Assembly: GCF_039539345.1 (NCBI RefSeq)
Contig: NZ_BAABCY010000032.1
Location: 124,001 to 188,000, forward strand
DNA length: 64,000 bases
From: Snuella lapsa
Lineage (GTDB): Bacteria; Bacteroidota; Bacteroidia; Flavobacteriales; Flavobacteriaceae
Reading direction: 5' to 3'
This document shows positions 35,822 to 44,375 of the stretch, piece by piece. The notes under the pieces were generated by a model. It was not told where the DNA came from and did no database searches. It worked only from the letters and a program-made list of their open reading frames with translations. Within the stretch, counting starts at the first letter, position 1. Every line of letters begins with the position of its first letter. Position numbers and translations under genes: made by a program.

Positions 35822-38068
35822 TTAATCAACAATAACCTCATCGGCAAAGATCCAAGAAGGAAGGCCTGCCGCATGATGCCAATAGGGGGGCTCGTTCATG
35901 TTCTCTCCTACAACTTTAATGTATCTTGCTTCTAAAACCGGAAACTCTAAATCAAAATATTTAATATCGTTAATCTTGCTTGTCTTACTTAAAGGCGCAT
36001 CATTAACTACGGTTCCTAATTTTGAAAAGTGTTTATTATCGTTAGAATAGTAATAGGTCACTGATTTCGGAAAAAAGACCACATGATTGGTAACTTGTAA
36101 AAAGGCCGTGGAAATGGAATGGATGGCTTGTTTCTCTTCAAGATCGATAACCGCTTCCAGATGATTTCCTTCAAAGCCCAACCAGTTAGCATAAAAACTA
36201 TTACCTCCTAAAGCCCCGTCTGTCAAAACCTGTGGATCCTCATTAGCATATTTTTTCGGCTTCGTAAGCAAAATCACCTTTTTTCCAAGTGCTTTGTTTG
36301 GTTGTGTGGCGACGGTCATAGTGTTTTTATAATTTGCATAATACTCATCAACCGTAAATCGCATTTCGTTCATTAAGGTTATGTTAGCATTTTTACAGGT
36401 ATTGTAAAACCTTTCTAGGCGCTTAATCACATCGGGGTTAATCATTTTACCGCCATGGGCATTTATGAGGATCATACTAAAATCTTTGTTCAAATTCTTT
36501 TTGCAAGCCTCAAGAATAGCATAATCTATACTTAATCTGGCTTCCTTAACCCGTTTTAAAACAGTGGCATTTTGCGCAACCGCTTCTTCTGCCTTGTTAA
36601 AATACCCATCGTAGGTTGCTAATAGTTCAGAATTTAAGAATGATGAAAATGCTTGGGACGGATCACCGTATAAAAAGAGGAAAAAATCACCATGTTCTTT
36701 TATTTTTTCATGGATTAAATCGACGTATTGCTTTATATAAATGCCTGCCTCTTTATAATAACCATTGGTAAATTCAGTTATTAATTCATTCTTGTTTCTA
36801 TCAGGATTCCATAACAATTTGGCCATGACATAAGAACGTAGTTCGAACAATTCACTTGGATTACTACTATGTTGTTCAAAGATCCATTTCGCATGGTTAT
36901 CCCTAAAAAATTTAATGTTAGGCTGAAGGGTATGTATGTTAGGAAAAGGGGCTAAAAAATTAGTGAATTGGGTCGTATAATCCCATATTCTGATGTTTTC
37001 TGTTATCTCCTTCCAGCCTTTTAGATCATTGGCAAAATCGATACATTTTTCTTCTATGGGACCACTCCTGTCACATTCTATAGAACACAATGTAATCAAT
37101 ACATTATCCAAAGGCCTTGTTTTTGAAGGTTTCCGGGTGTACTGATAAGCCAATGTTGAAATGGTCTTATCGGGAAAATCTGCCGCTATTTTATTTACAA
37201 ACTGAATCATAGTCCCCGAAGGACTTCCTTCTGAAGCATCAATAGCTTTACAATTTTCACAGGTACAGTGCTGCTGATTATCATTCTGGCTCACTGAAAT
37301 GACCGAAGCCTCTGGAAATTGACTAAATAAAGCGGCAACAGAATCTTTAACAATGTTATAGACCGCTTCATTTGTTAGGCATAACTGTGTGGGTAAACGC
37401 TTATTCCCGCGTAACGCAAAATACTCCGGATGCGTCTTATAAAAGACTTCTTCCGGTACAAACTTGTGAAACGTATGCACCCTGGCCGTAGGCACGTAAT
37501 ACGGAAAGGCTTCTGTTGTAACTTTATGTTTATCTGCAAAACCGGGATTTTCGTAAAACAGTCTGGAGTGCACGGTTCGTGTGGTTATTTCGGGGGTGTA
37601 TTTGTAATCAATCGGTTTATTCAGTATGATTGTTCTATTATCGGGAATGGCTTCTGCTTCCGGCGCATACCATTTGCAATCTAAAAACACCTCTAAAAAC
37701 TCATAAACGGCTTGCCTTACCGACAAATCCGAACCACCAGCTATGATCAGGTTTTTATTATCGGTTTGAATCTGAATAGTATGTTCCTCAAGATTTTCAT
37801 CGGAGGGGCTACCAATATAAATTTGGGCAACATCATTACTTTGTTCGCTCTCATTAACAATGGCAAGGGTAACTCCACTTATTTGTTGCATATAATTTTG
37901 TAATATTTCTGCTGATCTATGATTATCCTCTGAAGTGTTGTCCCGGACCACAATTTCATAATCCGCTTCTCCATTGTTAACCAATATCAACTTATCCTGA
38001 TTAGAACAAGACACCACAATAGCCGCAAGGCACCATGCCAATGTGTATTTCAAAACGATAGCCTTCAT
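35822..38068 (-). CDS. DUF4838 lipoprotein, putative glycoside hydrolase, with C-terminal discoidin-like domain
   Basis: The 748-residue product is a lipoprotein (AAIVVSC, then SNQDKL). The N-terminal domain (about 30-150) resembles the helper domain of alpha-glucuronidases and hexosaminidases (SAEILQNYMQQISG, VRQAVYEFLE). The central DUF4838 domain (about 175-440) has HTFHKFVPEEVFYKTHPEYFALRG, a Cys-rich CTCENCKAID and YQYTRKPSKTRP. The C-terminal 140 residues form a discoidin-like sandwich ending in GLPSWIFADEVIVD, like three other proteins of the locus. DUF4838 is widely found in Bacteroidota glycan loci without a settled activity; a TIM-barrel hexosaminidase or uronidase relative is a reasonable guess. 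Confidence 0.85.
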   Translation of the reverse strand: MKAIVLKYTLAWCLAAIVVSCSNQDKLILVNNGEADYEIVVRDNTSEDNHRSAEILQNYMQQISGVTLAIVNESEQSNDVAQIYIGSPSDENLEEHTIQIQTDNKNLIIAGGSDLSVRQAVYEFLEVFLDCKWYAPEAEAIPDNRTIILNKPIDYKYTPEITTRTVHSRLFYENPGFADKHKVTTEAFPYYVPTARVHTFHKFVPEEVFYKTHPEYFALRGNKRLPTQLCLTNEAVYNIVKDSVAALFSQFPEASVISVSQNDNQQHCTCENCKAIDASEGSPSGTMIQFVNKIAADFPDKTISTLAYQYTRKPSKTRPLDNVLITLCSIECDRSGPIEEKCIDFANDLKGWKEITENIRIWDYTTQFTNFLAPFPNIHTLQPNIKFFRDNHAKWIFEQHSSNPSELFELRSYVMAKLLWNPDRNKNELITEFTNGYYKEAGIYIKQYVDLIHEKIKEHGDFFLFLYGDPSQAFSSFLNSELLATYDGYFNKAEEAVAQNATVLKRVKEARLSIDYAILEACKKNLNKDFSMILINAHGGKMINPDVIKRLERFYNTCKNANITLMNEMRFTVDEYYANYKNTMTVATQPNKALGKKVILLTKPKKYANEDPQVLTDGALGGNSFYANWLGFEGNHLEAVIDLEEKQAIHSISTAFLQVTNHVVFFPKSVTYYYSNDNKHFSKLGTVVNDAPLSKTSKINDIKYFDLEFPVLEARYIKVVGENMNEPPYWHHAAGLPSWIFADEVIVD

Positions 38069-38188
38069 TTTACATATATTTAAATTTTATTCCACTAAAC
38101 AAATGGGGTGCTATATCGAATTAAACACAGTCCCCGATACACCACCCAATGCGCCTCCTTAAATTGTGGCGCTCAACAACATTCTGAA

Positions 38189-40453
38189 TTATTTTAACAC
38201 AATCTCTAATGTGTTTCCATTAACCAATGTTTCATGATCTATAAAGTACCCTTTATGGATCTTACCGTTAAGCTTTACTTGTTTGATGTAACCATTATTA
38301 TTACGTGCTTTCTTTATTACTAATTCTTTTTTCTTATAGTATTTTGAATCCAATTGAATGGTAATCTTATCAAACATAGGAGTTGTAATGGCATACTTTG
38401 GTTCTCCGGGAGCAACGGGATAGATTCCCATCATTGAATAAACCAACCAGGCAGACATGGTTCCTGTATCATCATTACCGGGAACACCTCCTGGCTTGTT
38501 CTGAAAATGCTTATGAACCAATTCTTTTACTAGTTTCTGTGTACGCCATTCTTCACCTTTTACATAATTGAACAAATACGGATAGGCGATATCCGGTTCG
38601 TTGGCCATATCGAATTGATCCGTATCAAATACTTTTTGCAATTGTTTTGAAAAGGCTTTTTTCCCACCCATTAGTTTTGCCAGACCCTCAATATCATGAG
38701 GCACCATAAAGGCATATTGCCATGCGTTTCCTTCAATAAACCCAACATTCTTGGTGAAATTAGCACCTGCATTGGGATCAAATGGCTCATACCAGTTACC
38801 ATTTGGAAGCCGGGGCCTTAATAAATCCAAATCTTTGTCAAACAATTTTCTATAAGATATGGAACGCGTTTTGAACCGTTTATAGTCCTCATTTTTTCCA
38901 AGTTCCTTAGCCAATAACGCAATGGCATAATCGGCAGCATTGTATTCCTCCGTTGTTGAGACAGAGCCTCCATTATCGGTGGTTAAATAGCCTTTTTCAA
39001 TATAATCTTTTAATCCGGGACGTAACGGATTACCTTCTGTTTGATCGGCACTTTTTAGCATGGCTTCATAGGCTTTTTCTACATCAAAATCCTTAATGCC
39101 TTTTAAATAAGTGTCTGTAATAACAATACTTGCAGGATCACCAACCATCGTAAAGGTTTCTGTTGAATTTAGTTCCCATTTCGGCAACCAGCCATTTTCA
39201 TCGTACATATCGAGCATGCTGTTGATCATATTCAACTGCTGCTTCGGATACACCAACGACATTAACTGATGTAAATTTCTATAGGTATCCCAAAGCGAAA
39301 AAACCGTAAAGCGCGTTCCGGAAGTATTACCTATCTTGCCCGTTTTTATCTCAGGATAATCTCCATTAAGATCGTTGAGCGTATTGGGATGAATTAATGT
39401 ATGGTACAACGCTGTATAAAAAATGGTTTTATCCTCTTCTGTCCCCCCTTCAACCCTAATCCTGGAAAGTAATGTGTTCCATTCGTTATAGGTTTCCTTA
39501 TGGATATCTTCAAAGGTTTTGTTCGCGGTTTCTTTTTCCAGATTTTCTCTGGCGTTCTCGATGCTTACATACGACACACCTATTTTAACCTCAACAGTCT
39601 CCTGCTTGTCAAATTTATAGGTAAAGTACGTCCCTATACTATCTCCAACGACCATTCTGGTGGCATTTTCCATAATACGGGTTTTTCCGTTATAGCCCAT
39701 CCATTGGGCCTCCACCCCTTCATAAGTATAAGGCGTTTTCCAGGCTCCAAAATGATCGGCCGGTTTGGAAAATTTGGCCACGAAATACACCGGATAAGCA
39801 GCTTCCGGGCTGTTATAACAAAACGACCCCACAGTGCGCATGCCTTCTATCTCGGTTGAAGATACCACTTTAACCATCGCTCCCTGCTCGTTGGTAAGCC
39901 CCAGTCCTAAATTCAGCAAAATATTAGCCTGTCCTTTCGGAAAGGTAAATTTGCTAACCCCTACACGCTTTGAGGTTGTAAACTCGGCTTTTGTATTGTA
40001 TTTATCTATTTCTGTACTGTAATAAGCGGTTTTAGCTATTTCGTTAGAATAGGTAGATCCATATTTTAAATGATCTGTCTCTAAGGCTCCCGTGGTAGGC
40101 ATTAATAATAAAACTCCTAAATCGGGACAACCAACACCACTTAAATTCACCTGGCTAAATCCTGTTAAAAAGGTATTTTGATGCACATAGGGATTCGATA
40201 ACCAACCACTATCCTTTTCTGATGGCAGATTCTGAGGTCCCGCCACATTAAAGGGGCTGATACTTGCCATTCCTCTCGGCGCAATAGGACCGGGATATGT
40301 AGCACCATAATTTGAAGTCCCAATAAACGGATTGACATAATCGGCGGGTTGTTGCGCATGAATATCGCAAAGCGACAACAACGCAATTATAGAAAGTAAA
40401 CTGTATTGGAATCTAAACTTTAAATAAAAAATTTTAAGACTAACGGTCTTCAT
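38189..40453 (-). CDS. GH92 alpha-mannosidase
   Basis: The 754-residue secreted enzyme (signal to about residue 34, IHAQQ) opens ADYVNPFIGTSNYGATYPGP, the GH92 hallmark, and has SLWDTYRNLHQLMSLVYP, GNAWQYAFMVPHDIEGLAKLMGG and the C-terminal catalytic block PGNDDTGTMSAWLVYSMMGIYPVAPG. GH92 enzymes are calcium-dependent, inverting exo-alpha-mannosidases of high-mannose glycans. At the position of GNEP in the third GH92 of this window it has ANEPDIAYPYLF, so Glu is kept but the preceding Gly and His are not; linkage preference cannot be read. A terminator-like hairpin lies just upstream, after the GH29 gene. Confidence 0.95.
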   Translation of the reverse strand: MKTVSLKIFYLKFRFQYSLLSIIALLSLCDIHAQQPADYVNPFIGTSNYGATYPGPIAPRGMASISPFNVAGPQNLPSEKDSGWLSNPYVHQNTFLTGFSQVNLSGVGCPDLGVLLLMPTTGALETDHLKYGSTYSNEIAKTAYYSTEIDKYNTKAEFTTSKRVGVSKFTFPKGQANILLNLGLGLTNEQGAMVKVVSSTEIEGMRTVGSFCYNSPEAAYPVYFVAKFSKPADHFGAWKTPYTYEGVEAQWMGYNGKTRIMENATRMVVGDSIGTYFTYKFDKQETVEVKIGVSYVSIENARENLEKETANKTFEDIHKETYNEWNTLLSRIRVEGGTEEDKTIFYTALYHTLIHPNTLNDLNGDYPEIKTGKIGNTSGTRFTVFSLWDTYRNLHQLMSLVYPKQQLNMINSMLDMYDENGWLPKWELNSTETFTMVGDPASIVITDTYLKGIKDFDVEKAYEAMLKSADQTEGNPLRPGLKDYIEKGYLTTDNGGSVSTTEEYNAADYAIALLAKELGKNEDYKRFKTRSISYRKLFDKDLDLLRPRLPNGNWYEPFDPNAGANFTKNVGFIEGNAWQYAFMVPHDIEGLAKLMGGKKAFSKQLQKVFDTDQFDMANEPDIAYPYLFNYVKGEEWRTQKLVKELVHKHFQNKPGGVPGNDDTGTMSAWLVYSMMGIYPVAPGEPKYAITTPMFDKITIQLDSKYYKKKELVIKKARNNNGYIKQVKLNGKIHKGYFIDHETLVNGNTLEIVLK

Positions 40454-40475
40454 CTGTTTCTTCTATTTTTAAAAA

Positions 40476-40515
40476 GGTTGGTATGTTTCAGACATATTAG
40501 TAGAACATACCAGCC
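40476..40515 (-). terminator. Terminator or attenuator between GH29 and the first GH92 gene
   Basis: GGTTGGTATGTT (40476-40487) and AACATACCAGCC (40504-40515) form a 12-bp stem with one G-T pair and a 16-nt loop. On the minus strand the stem is followed by TTTTT. It should cut the long transcript into segments. Confidence 0.7.
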
Positions 40516-40521
40516 TAACAT

Positions 40522-42000
40522 CTACTTATTTACTGCTTCGATCTTTAATGTCCAGGCATATTTAGAAGGCAAATTATTTCTTAAACTTTCTGGAATAATT
40601 ACTTTAAACCCTTCGTCCTGTTTTACCCATTTTAGTCTTTTATTCGAACCTAGCATGGTAATCTTTGCACCCCTTTTTGGCGTAATGGATTTTACAACAA
40701 CCTCAGCAGGGATTTTATCTTCTCCTTCTGCTGCCAAATAGAATAAAAAGACATTGCCCTTTTTATTCTGGGTCATACAAATATTATTTTCTTTGAAAGG
40801 TGCTATCGGTTTTGTTTCATAAATAGCAGTGCTGTTAACATCCATCCAGTCTCCATAAGCCTTTAAAAGATCGTAGGCATCTTGTTGCCACTCTCCCTCT
40901 GGGCTTGGCGCAACATTAAGCAGTAAGTTACCTCCTTTGGCAACAACATCAACAAGCATATGGATACCTTCTCTGGCACTCATATACTTTGCATTTGGAG
41001 TGTAAGACCAACCTCCTCCGGAAATAATACAAGACTCCCATGGATATGGTAAGGTTTTCTCTGGTACACGGTTTTCGGGTGTTAAGTAGTTTTGGTTTTT
41101 ACCATGCACCGCACGGTCCACTACTATTAATCCTGGTTGTTTTTTACGAGCCTTTACCACCAGCTCATCCATTTTTATATCCTGATTGATAATTCGATGC
41201 TTTAAATACCCCTCTTCATCATTTGCAATATTATGTTTATACCATTCTGTAATCTCTGCTTTAGGTGTTTTGGCCACCCAACCGCCATCTAACCAAAGGA
41301 TATCTATCTTTCCGTAGTCAGTCATTAGTTCCATAATCTGGTTATGGGTGAAATCTACATACTCTTGCCACTTTTCGGGATAATCCACAGGTGAATAATT
41401 TACATTTCTGTCCTTTGGTGGAAAGTAAGGATCCCAATAACTTTTAACGTTCCAATCGGGCTTTGAAAAATAGGCTCCTGCCCAAAGTCCTTGATTCCTA
41501 AAGGAACTAAAGATTTCTTTTGCAATGTTTGCTTTAGGATTGGATGAAAAAGGGGTTTTAGGGGAGGTTATTTTATAGTCGGTATATTTGGAATCGAACA
41601 TACTAAATCCATCGTGATGCTTCGTTGTAAAAACCACGTACCTCATACCTGCGTCTTTAGCCGCCTTTGCCCATCTGTCTGGATCGAACTTCACTGGATT
41701 AAACGTGGTTTGCAAAGCCTCATATTCCTTTTTATAAGCAAAATAGTCATTTGGATTACTACCCTTTTTTCGTTCACACCAACCATATTCTTCTGGACAT
41801 AATGACCAGGACTCCACAATACCCCATTGACTGTATGTACCCCAGTGCATTAATAATCCAAATTTAAGTCCTTGCCATTCGTCTAATTTTTCCAAAACCA
41901 AAGGGTCAGTTTCAGGAACATAACGTTCGTCCTCATAAATTGCCTGCGAAAACAATTGTATTGAAAATAGTACTGTAATAATGAGTAATGTCTTTTTCAT
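40522..42000 (-). CDS. GH29 alpha-L-fucosidase
   Basis: The 492-residue product has a signal peptide (MKKTLLIITVLFSIQLFSQ) and the GH29 catalytic barrel: LKFGLLMHWGTYSQWG, YVVFTTKHHDGFSMFDSKYTDY, and the nucleophile motif IDILWLDGGW with Asp238, then GGNLLLNVAPSPEGE, and a small C-terminal beta domain. It removes alpha-linked fucose by retention. In a locus with GH92, GH20 and aspartylglucosaminidase the obvious target is core or antennary fucose on N-glycans. The acid/base residue is not conserved enough across GH29 to name by eye. Confidence 0.95.
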   Translation of the reverse strand: MKKTLLIITVLFSIQLFSQAIYEDERYVPETDPLVLEKLDEWQGLKFGLLMHWGTYSQWGIVESWSLCPEEYGWCERKKGSNPNDYFAYKKEYEALQTTFNPVKFDPDRWAKAAKDAGMRYVVFTTKHHDGFSMFDSKYTDYKITSPKTPFSSNPKANIAKEIFSSFRNQGLWAGAYFSKPDWNVKSYWDPYFPPKDRNVNYSPVDYPEKWQEYVDFTHNQIMELMTDYGKIDILWLDGGWVAKTPKAEITEWYKHNIANDEEGYLKHRIINQDIKMDELVVKARKKQPGLIVVDRAVHGKNQNYLTPENRVPEKTLPYPWESCIISGGGWSYTPNAKYMSAREGIHMLVDVVAKGGNLLLNVAPSPEGEWQQDAYDLLKAYGDWMDVNSTAIYETKPIAPFKENNICMTQNKKGNVFLFYLAAEGEDKIPAEVVVKSITPKRGAKITMLGSNKRLKWVKQDEGFKVIIPESLRNNLPSKYAWTLKIEAVNK

Positions 42001-42016
42001 CTTTGCTTATAATTAT

Positions 42017-44338
42017 TTATTGATTACTATATGAATACGGGGCATTCTCTGGTTTACTTGCCCAGTCTTTGTTTATTGTATCTCCTAAATTGAATTGTAG
42101 AGTGCCTCCCTTCTGAATGACTTCATAATTTAAAAAGGCATTATTGTAGGGGGTTCCTTTTAAACTTACAGATTGAATATAAAAATTAGCATCTGAATTG
42201 TCTTCTGAAAGGATTTTTAAAGTATTTCCATTTTCAAGGTGCAATGTCGCCTTTTTAAATAACGGACTTCCGATGACATATTGGTCTGTCCCCGGCGTAA
42301 CCGGATAAAACCCTAGTGAACTAAACACGTACCACGCTGATGTTTGTCCGTTATCTTCATCTCCGCAATAGCCATCTGGTGTGGCTGAGTACAGTTTGGT
42401 AAGCACCTCACGAATATGAGCTTGTGCCTTATAAGGCGCCCCAGCGTAATTATACAAATAGATCATATGCTGTATCGGCTGATTTCCATGCGCATAATTC
42501 CCCATATTCACGATTTGCATTTCCCTGATCTCATGAATGGTTTGTCCGTAGTAAGAGTCGTCAAAATCCGGAGGCATAGAAAACACCTCATCCAATTTTG
42601 CTACAAACGCCTCATTGCCTCCCATCAGGTCTATAAGTCCCTGAACATCCTGAAATACCGACCAGGTATAATGCAGGCTATTGCCTTCGGTAAAGGCATC
42701 TCCCCATTTTAGTGGATTAAAGGGGGCTTGAAAAGATCCGTCCTCGTTCTTACCACGCATTAAATTACTTGATGGGTCGAATAGCTTCTTATAATTCATA
42801 GCCTTCTCATAATATTTCTTAGCGATATCATCCTTCCCTAATTTTTCAGCCATCTGGGCAATGGTATAATCGGCATAGGCATATTCCAAGGTTCTAGCTG
42901 CATTTTCATTGATACCAACATTATAAGGCACATAGCCTAATGTATTGTAATAATCTAATCCGGCACGTCCCACCGAATTAACGGGTCTGCCTTCGGACAC
43001 GGTTGCATTCTTTAAAACGGCTTCAAACAGCACATCGACATCTTTTTCTTTTACATTCCCTTTTAAAAAGGCATCAGCAATGATAGGCGCCGAATTGGAG
43101 CCGATCATACAATCGCGATGCCCCGGGCTTGCCCATTCGGGCAGCCAACCAGATTCTTTGTAGGTATTGGCCAATCCTTCCATAATATGGCTATTCAGTT
43201 CTGGATACATCATATTAAAAAATGGGAATACAGCCCTAAACGTATCCCAAAAGCCGTTATCTGTAAACATATAACCGGGCAATACTTCGCCATTATAAGG
43301 ACTGTAATGTACAATTTGGTCATTAGCATCGAATTCATAAAACTTTCTCGGGAATAATAATACCCTGTACAGGCTAGAGTAAAAAGTTTTAATACGATCT
43401 ATATTGTCATCTTCTATTTGGATGCGGTTCAGTTCCTTTTCCCAGGCTTGTTTTGCCTTGTCTTTGGTTTGTTCGAAGGTATCATCACCTATTTCTCTTT
43501 TTAAATTTAGAGCCGCCTGTTCCGGACTTATAAAAGATGACGCTACTTTTACATGAACAACCTCGCCTTTTTTGGTTTTAAAACCTATAATGGCCCCAAC
43601 ATGTTCGCCCTCACTTTCATTAGCGTTTTCCTGTAATTCCCATCCATTATGCCAGGTATGTGTTATCTCAAAATCCCTATCAAATTCAGCGACGAAATAG
43701 TTATGAAAATTGTCGGGCACACCACCACTGTTATTTCTGCAATAGCCTATTATTTTTCGTTCGTCCGGCAAAATTTTAACCATTGAACCTTTAAAAAAAG
43801 CGTCTAAAATAATATAGGACTGCTCAGATTCTGGAAAGGTAAATTTAAACTGCGATGCCCGCTCTGTTGGCGCCACTTCTGCCACTATGTCATGATCGGC
43901 CAAATACACGGAGTAATGATATGGTTTTACTATTTCGGCTTTATGGGAAAACCAAGAGGCTCGCTCATCTTCTTGAAACTTCAAGTCACCTGTCACGGCC
44001 ATTAACGAGAAGGCGGCGTAATCATTAATCCAAGGACTAGGCTGGTGGGTTTGCTTGATTCCTCTTATTTTGGTGTCATCGTATTTATAAGCCCATCCAT
44101 CACCCATTTTAGCGGTTTGTGGTGTCCAAAAGTTCATGGCCCAAGGGGTTGCTATCGCCGGATAGGTATTCCCGTTGGACAATTTAAACTCTGAATCGGT
44201 TCCCATAAGTGGATTGACATAATCTACAAGGGCATTAGAAGTTCCTTCGTTAGACACTGTTTCTTTTATCTCCTCCTTACAGGAAAAACATAGTGTTAAC
44301 AATAGAACGCCCCAATATTTCATATTTATTTTATTCAT
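42017..44338 (-). CDS. GH92 alpha-mannosidase with GNQP motif, possible mannose-1-phospho-6-mannose hydrolase
   Basis: The 773-residue lipoprotein (TLCFSC, then KEEIKE) has the GH92 start LVDYVNPLMGTDSEFKLSNGN, GFWDTFRAVFPFFNMMYPELN, GNSLHYTWSVFQDVQGLIDLMGG and the catalytic block CGDEDNGQTSAWYVFSSLGFYPVTPG. Where the third GH92 of the window reads HGNEPSHH, this one reads HGNQPIQH, with Gln620 in place of the Glu that binds the +1 mannose in alpha-1,2-mannosidases. I recall that this Glu-to-Gln change marks GH92 members acting on mannosyl-phosphate. The active site is otherwise intact, so it is not a dead enzyme by this criterion. ATG 44323 is an alternative start. Confidence 0.93.
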   Translation of the reverse strand: MNKINMKYWGVLLLTLCFSCKEEIKETVSNEGTSNALVDYVNPLMGTDSEFKLSNGNTYPAIATPWAMNFWTPQTAKMGDGWAYKYDDTKIRGIKQTHQPSPWINDYAAFSLMAVTGDLKFQEDERASWFSHKAEIVKPYHYSVYLADHDIVAEVAPTERASQFKFTFPESEQSYIILDAFFKGSMVKILPDERKIIGYCRNNSGGVPDNFHNYFVAEFDRDFEITHTWHNGWELQENANESEGEHVGAIIGFKTKKGEVVHVKVASSFISPEQAALNLKREIGDDTFEQTKDKAKQAWEKELNRIQIEDDNIDRIKTFYSSLYRVLLFPRKFYEFDANDQIVHYSPYNGEVLPGYMFTDNGFWDTFRAVFPFFNMMYPELNSHIMEGLANTYKESGWLPEWASPGHRDCMIGSNSAPIIADAFLKGNVKEKDVDVLFEAVLKNATVSEGRPVNSVGRAGLDYYNTLGYVPYNVGINENAARTLEYAYADYTIAQMAEKLGKDDIAKKYYEKAMNYKKLFDPSSNLMRGKNEDGSFQAPFNPLKWGDAFTEGNSLHYTWSVFQDVQGLIDLMGGNEAFVAKLDEVFSMPPDFDDSYYGQTIHEIREMQIVNMGNYAHGNQPIQHMIYLYNYAGAPYKAQAHIREVLTKLYSATPDGYCGDEDNGQTSAWYVFSSLGFYPVTPGTDQYVIGSPLFKKATLHLENGNTLKILSEDNSDANFYIQSVSLKGTPYNNAFLNYEVIQKGGTLQFNLGDTINKDWASKPENAPYSYSNQ

Positions 44339-44375
44339 CGTAATCTTTATTTATTCTTTTACTTTAATCAATTAT

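Noticed and set aside
38160..38185. GCGCC/GGCGC inverted repeat upstream of the DUF4838 gene
   Set aside because: It has a 5-bp stem with a long loop and no T-tract, too weak to call a terminator.
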